From the NCBI GenBank assembly GCA_963715745.1, contig OY970271.1, positions 2,976,001 through 3,040,000 on the forward strand: a DNA stretch of 64,000 bases, read 5' to 3'. The first letter of the stretch is position 1. Every line of letters starts with the position of its first letter. A program made the position numbers and the translations under genes. This document shows positions 17,596 to 25,444 of this stretch, piece by piece. The notes under the pieces are model-generated. The model saw only the letters and a program-made list of their open reading frames with translations, did no database searches and was not told the DNA's origin. The DNA is from CAWGJF01 sp963715745 (GTDB lineage Bacteria > Bacteroidota > Ignavibacteria > Ignavibacteriales > Ignavibacteriaceae).

Positions 17596-19092
17596 ATGCG
17601 AAAATTATTTCCTTCTTATATTTATAACCCCATAACAATTTTTGGAGCAGGGCTTGCATTATTAAGTTTTGGTCTTATTTTATTCCTCACAGTACTTGAT
17701 GCACTTTCTCCTGAAGCTTCTACTCCTTATCTTGGAATAATTACATTTATTATATTACCTGTTTTTCTTTTTATCGGGATCATCTTTGTTATAATTGGAT
17801 TATTAAGAGAAAGAAGAAGATTAGAAAAAGGTATTGTGAGAAAACACAGGTTCCTTGTTATTGATTTTAATGATCCAAAACAGCGAAGGCTTGTAATTAC
17901 AGTTTCTGTTAGTACAATTTTGTTTTTGTTCTTTTCTGCATTTGGAAGTTATAAAGCATATGAATATTCTGAAACAGATCAATTCTGTGGAGAAATCTGT
18001 CACGAAGTTATGAATCCCGAATATACTACCTACTTACAATCTCCTCATTCCAGAGTAGGATGTGTGAATTGTCATATTGGATCAGGAGCTACATGGTTTG
18101 TTCGTTCTAAAATTTCCGGATCGTACCAGGTTTATTCTGTACTCTTTAAAAAATATTCAAAACCAATTCCTACTCCTGTAAAAGATCTGAGACCGGCTGC
18201 CGGTACTTGTGAACAGTGTCATTCGCCGGAACATTTTTTTAGTGAAATAAGATATGAAGCTTCCTATTACCTTTATGATGAAAAAAATACTAAGTCAAAA
18301 ATTTCAATGCTATTAAAAATAGGTGGTGGAAATAGCAGGTTGGGAAGAGCTGAGGGAATTCATTGGCATATGAATATTGCAAATAAAATTGAATACGTTT
18401 ATACAGATTCAATACGTGACGTGATTCCCTGGGTAAAACAAACAAAAAAGGATGGAACAGAAATTATTTACAAGGATAGAACAGCGAATTTCGATATTAA
18501 AAACTATCCTGAAGAAAATATGAGAAAAATGGACTGCATTGATTGTCATAATAGACCCTCTCATATTTATTATCCTTCCGATAAATCTGTAAACCTTGCT
18601 ATGTCGTTAGGCAGAATTGATGAGAACTTACCTTACATAAAGAGTGTTGCTGTTAATGCTCTGGATGACAAATATTTAACAAAAGAATTCGGACTTGAGA
18701 GTATTTCAAATAATATTAATGATTTTTATTCTAAGAATTATCCTCAATTAGTAGAAACAAATAAAATTAAAATAGATAAAGCTATTGAAGAAGTGCAAAA
18801 AATTTATGATCGCAACTATTTCCCCAGTATGAATGTAAGTTGGAAAGAATATCCAAATCATCTCTCCCATATTTATGACTCAGGGTGTTTTCGTTGTCAT
18901 GACGGTAAACATTTTTCTGATGACGGAAAAATGATAAGACGAGATTGCAATCTTTGTCATACAATAATTTCTCAAACAACAAGTAGTGGTGATACGCTAG
19001 TTTCAATGAAAGGTATTGATTTTGTTCACCCTGAAGATCTTGGAATGGATGTTAAAGAACTTAATTGTGTTGATTGCCATGCACGTAAATAG
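17596..19092 (+). CDS. NapC/NirT-like multiheme cytochrome with N-terminal membrane helices (ImcH-like)
   Basis: A 498-residue inner-membrane cytochrome. Two long N-terminal hydrophobic helices (about 12-77) are followed by a basic loop, a third helix near 95-120, and a periplasmic domain. The first heme site is CGEICH, i.e. CX3CH, followed by EVMNPEYTTYLQSPHSRVGCVNCH, the NapC/NrfH quinol-oxidising signature region. Six ordinary CxxCH sites follow, giving seven. Three N-terminal helices plus seven hemes and a NapC/NirT start resemble ImcH, the high-potential menaquinol oxidase of Geobacter. The assignment by architecture is good; function here is inferred. Confidence 0.85.
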   Translation: MRKLFPSYIYNPITIFGAGLALLSFGLILFLTVLDALSPEASTPYLGIITFIILPVFLFIGIIFVIIGLLRERRRLEKGIVRKHRFLVIDFNDPKQRRLVITVSVSTILFLFFSAFGSYKAYEYSETDQFCGEICHEVMNPEYTTYLQSPHSRVGCVNCHIGSGATWFVRSKISGSYQVYSVLFKKYSKPIPTPVKDLRPAAGTCEQCHSPEHFFSEIRYEASYYLYDEKNTKSKISMLLKIGGGNSRLGRAEGIHWHMNIANKIEYVYTDSIRDVIPWVKQTKKDGTEIIYKDRTANFDIKNYPEENMRKMDCIDCHNRPSHIYYPSDKSVNLAMSLGRIDENLPYIKSVAVNALDDKYLTKEFGLESISNNINDFYSKNYPQLVETNKIKIDKAIEEVQKIYDRNYFPSMNVSWKEYPNHLSHIYDSGCFRCHDGKHFSDDGKMIRRDCNLCHTIISQTTSSGDTLVSMKGIDFVHPEDLGMDVKELNCVDCHARK

Positions 19093-19368
19093 CTTGAAAT
19101 AAGTAGTATGATTCTTTTATCAAGTTGAAGAACTATATATTCCCTTTATTATTGGCTGATAGATTAAATTAGATTTATTTTTATTAAAGATTTTATTCTT
19201 TGAAATAAAATCACTATTATTAAGCTAATATTTGAGTAATGTTTATAATTAACTCAAATCAATTTTATTTAACAATGAAAGGAATTTATAGGGGTTAAAT
19301 TCCAATGAACTACCCGATATCATTACTTCGGATACAACTTTTCCTACCAATTTTTCTGAGGATATAAT
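19093..19368 (+). other. Gap between the two cytochrome sub-operons
   Basis: About 275 A/T-rich bases with no gene of size. An A/T-only inverted repeat (GATTTTATT...AATAAAATC, around 19185-19210) is present but lacks the G/C stem of an intrinsic terminator. A new promoter for the Rieske set may lie here. The Rieske start is preceded by GAGG. Confidence 0.5.
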
Positions 19369-19839
19369 ATGCAGAATATCCAAAGTGACCACACAAATAA
19401 TTCAACAAAAAAGAAAAGAAGGGAATTCCTTAATGTCTTGCTTGGTGGCGGACTTATAGCCTGGATTGGTTCCCTTCTGTTTCCTGTATTTAAATTCCTT
19501 GAACCTCCGGCATTAGACGAAGTAAAAGTGACCAGCGTTAAGATTGGTAATGTTGAAGATATGGAAAAAGATAGCGGAAAAATTATTAAGTTCGGCAACA
19601 AGCCTGTAATTGTAATCAGGAAAAAAAATGGTGATTACATTACCTTTAGTGCCGAATGTACACATCTGGATTGTATTGTACAATATAGAAAAGACTATGG
19701 TCAAATATATTGTGCATGTCATAACGGCAGATATGATTTAAATGGAAGAGTAGCCAGCGGTCCACCTCCAGCCCCTCTTCAAAAATATGGTATTGCAATA
19801 AAGAACAATGAAGTTATTGTTTTTGAGGAGGCTACCTGA
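19369..19839 (+). CDS. Rieske 2Fe-2S protein of a quinol oxidoreductase
   Basis: Rieske subunit of a bc-type complex, 156 aa. The N-terminus has KKRREFL followed by a hydrophobic helix, a plausible Tat signal-anchor. The cluster boxes are CTHLDC (ligands Cys97, His99; disulfide Cys102) and CACHNGRY (ligands Cys115, His118; disulfide Cys117), followed by the PPPAPL segment typical of b6f/Qcr Rieske proteins. The stop overlaps the cytochrome b start (TGATG), so the two are coupled. Confidence 0.93.
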   Translation: MQNIQSDHTNNSTKKKRREFLNVLLGGGLIAWIGSLLFPVFKFLEPPALDEVKVTSVKIGNVEDMEKDSGKIIKFGNKPVIVIRKKNGDYITFSAECTHLDCIVQYRKDYGQIYCACHNGRYDLNGRVASGPPPAPLQKYGIAIKNNEVIVFEEAT

Positions 19840-20933
19840 TGGAAGAAAAAAATAAAAACACAAAAGGTAAAATCTTAAGCTGGCTTGATGAAAGATATGA
19901 TCTTTCAGGTTTGCTTGAATTTGCAAAAAAGAAATCTGTTCCAAAATTCCGCGAGACTATCTGGTATTATTTCGGAGGTATTGCACTTCTTCTTTTTGTT
20001 GTACAGGTAATTTCTGGAATATTGTTATTGATGTATTACAAAGGCACTGAAGATCTCGCATATGAAAGTGTCCGGTTCATTTCAACAAAAGTTAGTTTTG
20101 GATGGCTAATTAGATCGGTTCATAGCTGGTCAGCCAACTTGATGGTTCTTGCCGTTTTCATTCACATGTTTTCAGTTTATTTTCTTAAAGGATTTAGAAA
20201 ACCTCGTGAACTTACCTGGTATACCGGATTTGGGTTACTAATAATTTCAATGGCATTCGGTTTTAGCGGATATCTATTGCCTTGGAATGAACTTGCATTT
20301 TTTGCTACAAAGGTTGGAACAGATATAGTTGGGCAAGTACCTTTAATCGGTGAACCGATTTTAGAGTTATTAAGAGGCGGTACAGATGTAACCGGAGCTA
20401 CTCTTTCAAGATTCTTTGGATTTCACGTTGCAATATTCCCTGGAATATTTGTAATCCTTTTGACGCTTCACCTCCTGATGATACAAAGGCAAGGAATTGC
20501 GGAACCTGAAGACTATCAAAAGTTGCCGGAAAGCGAAAAGAAAACCATTCCATTCTTCCCCAACTTTGCTATGCGTGAACTTTTGATTTGGTTAATAGTT
20601 ATAAACATTCTTGCTATTCTGGCTGTTTTCTTTCCATGGGAGCTTGGTACAAAGGCAGATCCTTTTTCTTCTGCACCTGTAGGAATTAAACCCGAATGGT
20701 ATTTTCTTTTTATGTTTCAGGTTTTCAAATTTCTTCCGGGGGAAATTCTTTTCCTACCTGGTGAATTAGTTGGCGTTCTTCTTTTTGGAATAGGCGTAAT
20801 TCTTTGGGCAATTGTACCTGTTTGGGATAGAAAAACTGCTAAGGGAAATAAAAACAGATTATTAACCTATGTAGGAATCTTTGTAATCATCTTTATTATT
20901 GTTTTTACCATCCTTGGTTTTATTTTGGATTAG
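19839..20933 (+). CDS. Cytochrome b of a bc-type complex, b6-like, fused to subunit-IV region
   Basis: Membrane quinol-oxidising subunit, 364 aa. The first heme His pair is in HSWSANLMVLAVFIH (13 residues between) and the second in HVAIFPGIFVILLTLH (14 between); the second spacing is the cytochrome b6 form. The Qo-site motif PEWYFLF is in the C-terminal part, so b6 and subunit-IV-like regions are joined but the total is shorter than a mitochondrial cytochrome b. It is flanked by the Rieske gene and an 11-heme cytochrome that takes the place normally held by cytochrome c1 or f. Confidence 0.92.
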   Translation: MEEKNKNTKGKILSWLDERYDLSGLLEFAKKKSVPKFRETIWYYFGGIALLLFVVQVISGILLLMYYKGTEDLAYESVRFISTKVSFGWLIRSVHSWSANLMVLAVFIHMFSVYFLKGFRKPRELTWYTGFGLLIISMAFGFSGYLLPWNELAFFATKVGTDIVGQVPLIGEPILELLRGGTDVTGATLSRFFGFHVAIFPGIFVILLTLHLLMIQRQGIAEPEDYQKLPESEKKTIPFFPNFAMRELLIWLIVINILAILAVFFPWELGTKADPFSSAPVGIKPEWYFLFMFQVFKFLPGEILFLPGELVGVLLFGIGVILWAIVPVWDRKTAKGNKNRLLTYVGIFVIIFIIVFTILGFILD

Positions 20934-20942
20934 GAGTCAGAT

Positions 20943-22406
20943 ATGAAAAATAAAATTATAAATATTGCGGTTTCAGTTCTGTTACTAATCTTAGCATTTG
21001 GTACCCTTCAAGCTCAAACTAGCGATCAATGTATTACTTGCCATTTAGATTTAGATGATACTCATGCTAAGCTTTATAAGTCAGATATTCATTTTACAAA
21101 AGGAATTACCTGCGCTGGCTGCCACGGCGGTGATGCAACTTCTGATGATATGGATGTTGCAATGAGTAAGGAAAAGGGATTTATTGGTGTCCCATCACGT
21201 GTCAATCGATATCAAGTTTGCGTTAACTGTCATGCTGATTCAGATAGAATGAAAAGATATGGTTCAAATATTCCAACAGATCAATATGAAAATCTTAAGA
21301 TCTCAATTCACTTTCAGCCAACATTTAACAATGAAGGACCAATAGCTGATTGTGTAACATGTCACAGTGTACACAACATTAAAAATGTTAAAGATCCTTC
21401 CTCAAAAGTATATCCGACAAAAGTCACGGAGTTGTGTGGAAGTTGCCATAGCAGTGCTGAATTTATGAAACAATATAATCCCGGTTTGCCAGTCGATCAG
21501 GTTTCAAAATATCGAACTAGTGTGCACGGACATTTGAATGCCAAGGGAGATCCAAATGCTGCAGAATGTGTAAGTTGTCATGGTTCACATAACATTCAAC
21601 CAGTAAAGGATTCGCGTTCACTTGTTTATGCAACAAATATTCCTTCAGTCTGCTCAAGATGTCATAGCGATGCTAAGTTGATGGCAAAGTATAAAATACC
21701 AACCGATCAGTATGCAAATTATATTAAGAGTGTTCATGGTATTGCACTTCTGGAAAAAGGTGATTTAAGTTCACCCTCTTGTAATGATTGTCATGGAAAC
21801 CATGGAGCTGTGCCTCCCGGTGTTGAATCAATTTCAAAAGTATGTGGCACATGTCATGTTTTAAATATGGAATTATTTGAACAAAGCCCTCACAAAAAAG
21901 CTTTCGACGAACATAATTATCCTGAATGTGAGAGTTGCCATGGAAATCATCTTGTTGAACCGGCAACCGATGCAATGGTTGGAACACAAAAACCTGCGGT
22001 ATGCATAAATTGTCATAGCAGTGAAAAAAATACTAAGGGCTTCATTGTAGCCGGAACTATAAAAACTCTAATTGACAGCTTAAAATCAGAAGATAGGGAA
22101 ACAAAAAATGTTCTTGATGAAGCTTCTCAAAAAGGAATGGATGTATCTGATGCAACATTCTCACTTAAAGATGTCAGACAGATCCTCATACAATCACGTA
22201 CAACAATTCACTCATTTAATCTGGATAAATTTAAAGAACAAATTGACCAGGGTTATACGATTGTAAATAAAGCAAAACTAAGTGGTGAAGAAGCTATTAA
22301 TGATTATTATTACAGAAGAGTTGGATTAGGATTTTCAACAATTATTGTAACCTTTTTAGTTATTATTCTTTACATTAAACTCAGGAAAGTCGAAAATAAA
22401 TCCTGA
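20943..22406 (+). CDS. 11-heme c-type cytochrome, membrane-anchored, in place of cytochrome c1
   Basis: A 487-residue periplasmic cytochrome with a signal peptide (about 1-25), 11 CxxCH motifs between residues 30 and about 360, a non-heme region of about 90 residues with coiled-coil tendency, and one C-terminal transmembrane helix (GFSTIIVTFLVIILYI). It starts 9 bases after cytochrome b. Rieske plus cytochrome b plus multiheme c without any c1/f gene indicates a modified bc complex in which electrons go straight to a multiheme chain. Confidence 0.88.
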   Translation: MKNKIINIAVSVLLLILAFGTLQAQTSDQCITCHLDLDDTHAKLYKSDIHFTKGITCAGCHGGDATSDDMDVAMSKEKGFIGVPSRVNRYQVCVNCHADSDRMKRYGSNIPTDQYENLKISIHFQPTFNNEGPIADCVTCHSVHNIKNVKDPSSKVYPTKVTELCGSCHSSAEFMKQYNPGLPVDQVSKYRTSVHGHLNAKGDPNAAECVSCHGSHNIQPVKDSRSLVYATNIPSVCSRCHSDAKLMAKYKIPTDQYANYIKSVHGIALLEKGDLSSPSCNDCHGNHGAVPPGVESISKVCGTCHVLNMELFEQSPHKKAFDEHNYPECESCHGNHLVEPATDAMVGTQKPAVCINCHSSEKNTKGFIVAGTIKTLIDSLKSEDRETKNVLDEASQKGMDVSDATFSLKDVRQILIQSRTTIHSFNLDKFKEQIDQGYTIVNKAKLSGEEAINDYYYRRVGLGFSTIIVTFLVIILYIKLRKVENKS

Positions 22407-22454
22407 CATAATTTTAAAAAGTTTAAAGTCTAAGAAATTTTATAAGAGCTAATT

Positions 22455-24098
22455 ATGGAACAAAATTCTGTTAATTCCGAAACAAAGGAAATGCTTGATA
22501 TACTTCGTGGTCTCAATGACAGATTAACCAGGATTGAAAATTATCTAAATATAACACCTAAAATTGTTGACGAAAATGAGGAAAAAACCGCAGTCTCAAA
22601 AGTTAAATCTGATAAGGATGAGGAACTCGAGTTTAAAATCGGACAATTTTGGTTCGCTAAACTTGGAATATTTGTATTCTTAATTGGTTGTCTGATTGCA
22701 AATACTTTACCCTTTGAAGGAATAAATCAAATAATACCAAGTGCTTTGGGATTTATCCTTGGAATAGGATTAATTTCAATTGGTCAAATTGGAAAAGAGA
22801 GAATTCCTTATCTACAGGGATATCTACTTGGCAGTGGATTTATAGTTATTTATTTAGCAGCTATTCGTTTACACTTCTTTAGTACTGATCCGATAATAAA
22901 TAATCTTAATATCGTACTTCCAATAATTTATGTGATATCAGGTTTAATAGTACTCGCCGCAGTCAAAAGAGATTCACCTTACCTGGCAGCACTTGGAATT
23001 ACTGCTTTTTCTATTGTTGCATTGATAGGCGACTCACCATATTTGATTTTCCTGACTCTCATTGTCATTTCTATCACTGGTTCATTTTTAAAAATTAAGT
23101 TTAAATGGCAAATTCTTCTCAGCTTCGTAATCGGATTAACTTATTTCATTCACTTATTATGGTTTATTAACAATCCATTGATGGGAAATGAGCTGAAAAT
23201 TATTTCTGACCAACCTTTAAACCTTCTTTTCATTCTGGTTTATAGCATAATTTATAGTTTAAGTTTTTACCTGGATAAGAATTACGAAGAAAATTTAATC
23301 TCCGGTACCGGAATATTTATAAATACTGCACTTGGTTATGGATTATTTCTGCTTGTTACACTTCTTTCCAGCCCTTCAAATGGACAACTATTTAACTTAT
23401 TTGCTTCACTAATTTTCCTTGTTTTTGCCATACTATTTTTTACTGAGAAAAAAAGTAGAATGGCTACTTTTTTCTATGCTATGACAGGTTATGGTGCATT
23501 GAGTATAGCGATCATTTTGCAATTTAATAAACCAGACTACTTTATGTGGCTTTGCTGGCAAAGTATCCTCGTAATATCAACCGCTATCTGGTTCAGATCA
23601 AAGTTTATTATCGTTGCTAACTTTTTTATTTATCTTTTAATTTTCTTGGCATTCCTGGTAATGACTGGAACAACTGGCGGAATAAGTCTGAGCTTTGGAA
23701 TTGCTTCACTGTTAAGTGCAAGAATACTAAACTGGAAGAAGAACAGACTAGAACTGACTACTGAACAAATGAGAAACGCCTATTTACTAACAGCTTTATT
23801 AATCATTCCATACTCTTTATTTCATCTATTCCCAAGTGGATTGGTAGCAATTGCCTGGATCGTTGTCGCAATTCTTTACTATATATTGAGTGTTCTGCTT
23901 AAGAGTATTAAGTACAGGTGGATGTCTCTTGCTACATTCATGCTTACTGTACTTTACGTATTCGTAATTGGGATTACAAGCTCAGAGACAAGTTATAAAA
24001 TTTTATCTTTTCTCGTACTTGGAGCTGCATTAGTTATTTTGTCTGTTATTTATGCAAGAAACAAGGGCATATCTTCTTCGGCAGAAGATAAAAAATAG
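22455..24098 (+). CDS. DUF2339-like polytopic membrane protein
   Basis: Large membrane protein of 547 aa, function unknown. A short N-terminal coiled coil (LRGLNDRLTRIENYL) is followed by the sequence FKIGQFWFAKLGIFVFLIGC and then about 14 or more hydrophobic helices to the C-terminus. This layout, coiled coil then G--W---LG-----IG then many helices with YLQGYLLGSGFIVIYLAA, is that of DUF2339 predicted membrane proteins. It starts 48 bases after the 11-heme cytochrome and may be co-transcribed, but nothing indicates a redox role. Confidence 0.65.
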   Translation: MEQNSVNSETKEMLDILRGLNDRLTRIENYLNITPKIVDENEEKTAVSKVKSDKDEELEFKIGQFWFAKLGIFVFLIGCLIANTLPFEGINQIIPSALGFILGIGLISIGQIGKERIPYLQGYLLGSGFIVIYLAAIRLHFFSTDPIINNLNIVLPIIYVISGLIVLAAVKRDSPYLAALGITAFSIVALIGDSPYLIFLTLIVISITGSFLKIKFKWQILLSFVIGLTYFIHLLWFINNPLMGNELKIISDQPLNLLFILVYSIIYSLSFYLDKNYEENLISGTGIFINTALGYGLFLLVTLLSSPSNGQLFNLFASLIFLVFAILFFTEKKSRMATFFYAMTGYGALSIAIILQFNKPDYFMWLCWQSILVISTAIWFRSKFIIVANFFIYLLIFLAFLVMTGTTGGISLSFGIASLLSARILNWKKNRLELTTEQMRNAYLLTALLIIPYSLFHLFPSGLVAIAWIVVAILYYILSVLLKSIKYRWMSLATFMLTVLYVFVIGITSSETSYKILSFLVLGAALVILSVIYARNKGISSSAEDKK

Positions 24099-24226
24099 AC
24101 AGAATTTATTTTAGCTTAATTACTGTTAAAATATTTTCCAATTATATTAACCGCCCTGGAACTTTTCATCATTAACAATAGTGCAAGCTGAAAAATTATT
24201 ATAATATTCAGCGCCGGAGGTTTTAT

Positions 24227-25348
24227 ATGAAAAGTTCAATCGCTTTCTTTTTCAGCTTTCTTTTAACATTTCTCTTTTTCGGAGATATTTCAATCTCCAG
24301 CCAAAATCCCAAAAACAACACAGTACAACTTGCAATTCTTTTAGATACAAGCAACAGCATGGACGGATTAATTGATCAGGCAAAATCCCAGCTCTGGAAA
24401 ATTGTAAACGAGATGTCACGCTCTAAAAGAAACGGCGAAAATATCGATCTAAATGTTGCGCTTTATGAATATGGAAATGATAATCTCTCTTCTGAAAAAG
24501 GATATGTAAGATTGGTTACACCATTAACAAATGATCTTGATAAAATTTCGGAGGAACTTTTTAAGCTTAAGACAAATGGGGGAAGCGAATATTGTGGAAC
24601 TGTAATTTCAAAAGCTATAAAAGATTTGAAATGGATGAAAAGCAACGACGACCTCAAAGTTATTTTCATTGCCGGAAATGAACCTTTCACCCAGGGAAAA
24701 GTTGATTACAGGAAAGCTTGCCAAGATGCAATCTCGAAGGGGATAATTGTAAATACAATTTATTGCGGCGATTATAATGAAGGTGTGCAGACAAACTGGA
24801 AAGATGGAGCTGATCTGGCAGACGGAAAATATATAAACATCGATCAGAACCAGGAAATTGTCCATATCGAAACTCCATATGATGATGAACTTGTAAAACT
24901 CGGGCAGCAATTGAACAGCACATATATTGCTTATGGGTATTATGGAGACGAGTACAAAAAACGGCAATCAGAGCAAGATCAAAATGCCGGAAGTCTTTCA
25001 TCATCAGTTTTAGTTGAGAGAACTGTAACTAAATCCAGCGGGCAATATAAAAATGAATCGTGGGATCTTGTTGATGCTGATAAAGAAGGCATGGTAAAAA
25101 TTGAAGATTTACCCAAAGATCAACTGCCTGAAGAAATGAAAAATATGACTAAAGAAGAACGTAAAGGTTATGTTGAACAAAAGGCAAAAGAGAGGAAATC
25201 AATCCAAAATAAAATTCAAAACCTGGAAGAAAAAAGAAATAAATTCGTTTCTGAAAAATTATCTCAGAACCAGGATAACACTCTTGATGCAGCAATGTTG
25301 AAAATTATCAGGGAACAAGCCGGAAAAAAGAATTATAAATTCGAGTAA
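24227..25348 (+). CDS. Secreted vWA-domain protein
   Basis: A 373-residue exported protein with signal peptide (about 1-28) and a von Willebrand A domain (about 32-230) whose MIDAS motif is DTSNS (DxSxS) in AILLDTSNSMDGLIDQAK. The C-terminal part (about 280-373) is strongly charged and predicted coiled coil (KNMTKEERKGYVEQKAKERKS and onward). A good Shine-Dalgarno CGGAGG precedes the ATG. The next gene also encodes a vWA protein, and a palindromic repeat lies between them. The function is unknown; metal-dependent protein binding in the periplasm or at the surface is likely. Confidence 0.8.
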   Translation: MKSSIAFFFSFLLTFLFFGDISISSQNPKNNTVQLAILLDTSNSMDGLIDQAKSQLWKIVNEMSRSKRNGENIDLNVALYEYGNDNLSSEKGYVRLVTPLTNDLDKISEELFKLKTNGGSEYCGTVISKAIKDLKWMKSNDDLKVIFIAGNEPFTQGKVDYRKACQDAISKGIIVNTIYCGDYNEGVQTNWKDGADLADGKYINIDQNQEIVHIETPYDDELVKLGQQLNSTYIAYGYYGDEYKKRQSEQDQNAGSLSSSVLVERTVTKSSGQYKNESWDLVDADKEGMVKIEDLPKDQLPEEMKNMTKEERKGYVEQKAKERKSIQNKIQNLEEKRNKFVSEKLSQNQDNTLDAAMLKIIREQAGKKNYKFE

Positions 25349-25358
25349 AATTTATTTT

Positions 25359-25422
25359 GTCATGCTGAACTTGTTTCAGCATCTTATTTGTTTGTGAGAT
25401 CCCGAATCAAGTTCGGAATGAC
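25359..25422. repeat. Palindromic intergenic repeat A (REP/MITE-like)
   Basis: A 64-base element bounded by GTCAT and ATGAC. It contains two hairpins: ATGCTGAA-CTTGT-TTCAGCAT and CCGAA-TCAAG-TTCGG. It fills almost all of the space between the two vWA genes. Sequences of this type (tgctgaacttgtttcagca...) are common dispersed intergenic elements; the copy number in this genome cannot be seen here. Confidence 0.75.
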
Positions 25423-25444
25423 AATAAAACCATAAGGTGTAAAA

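Noticed and set aside
19185..19210. Inverted repeat as terminator of the first cytochrome sub-operon
   Set aside because: Stem is only A/T pairs apart from its ends and is not followed by a T-run.
19305..19367. A 20-codon frame ending just before the Rieske start
   Set aside because: Short, no ribosome site, and its tail is formed by the GAGG site of the Rieske gene; likely chance.
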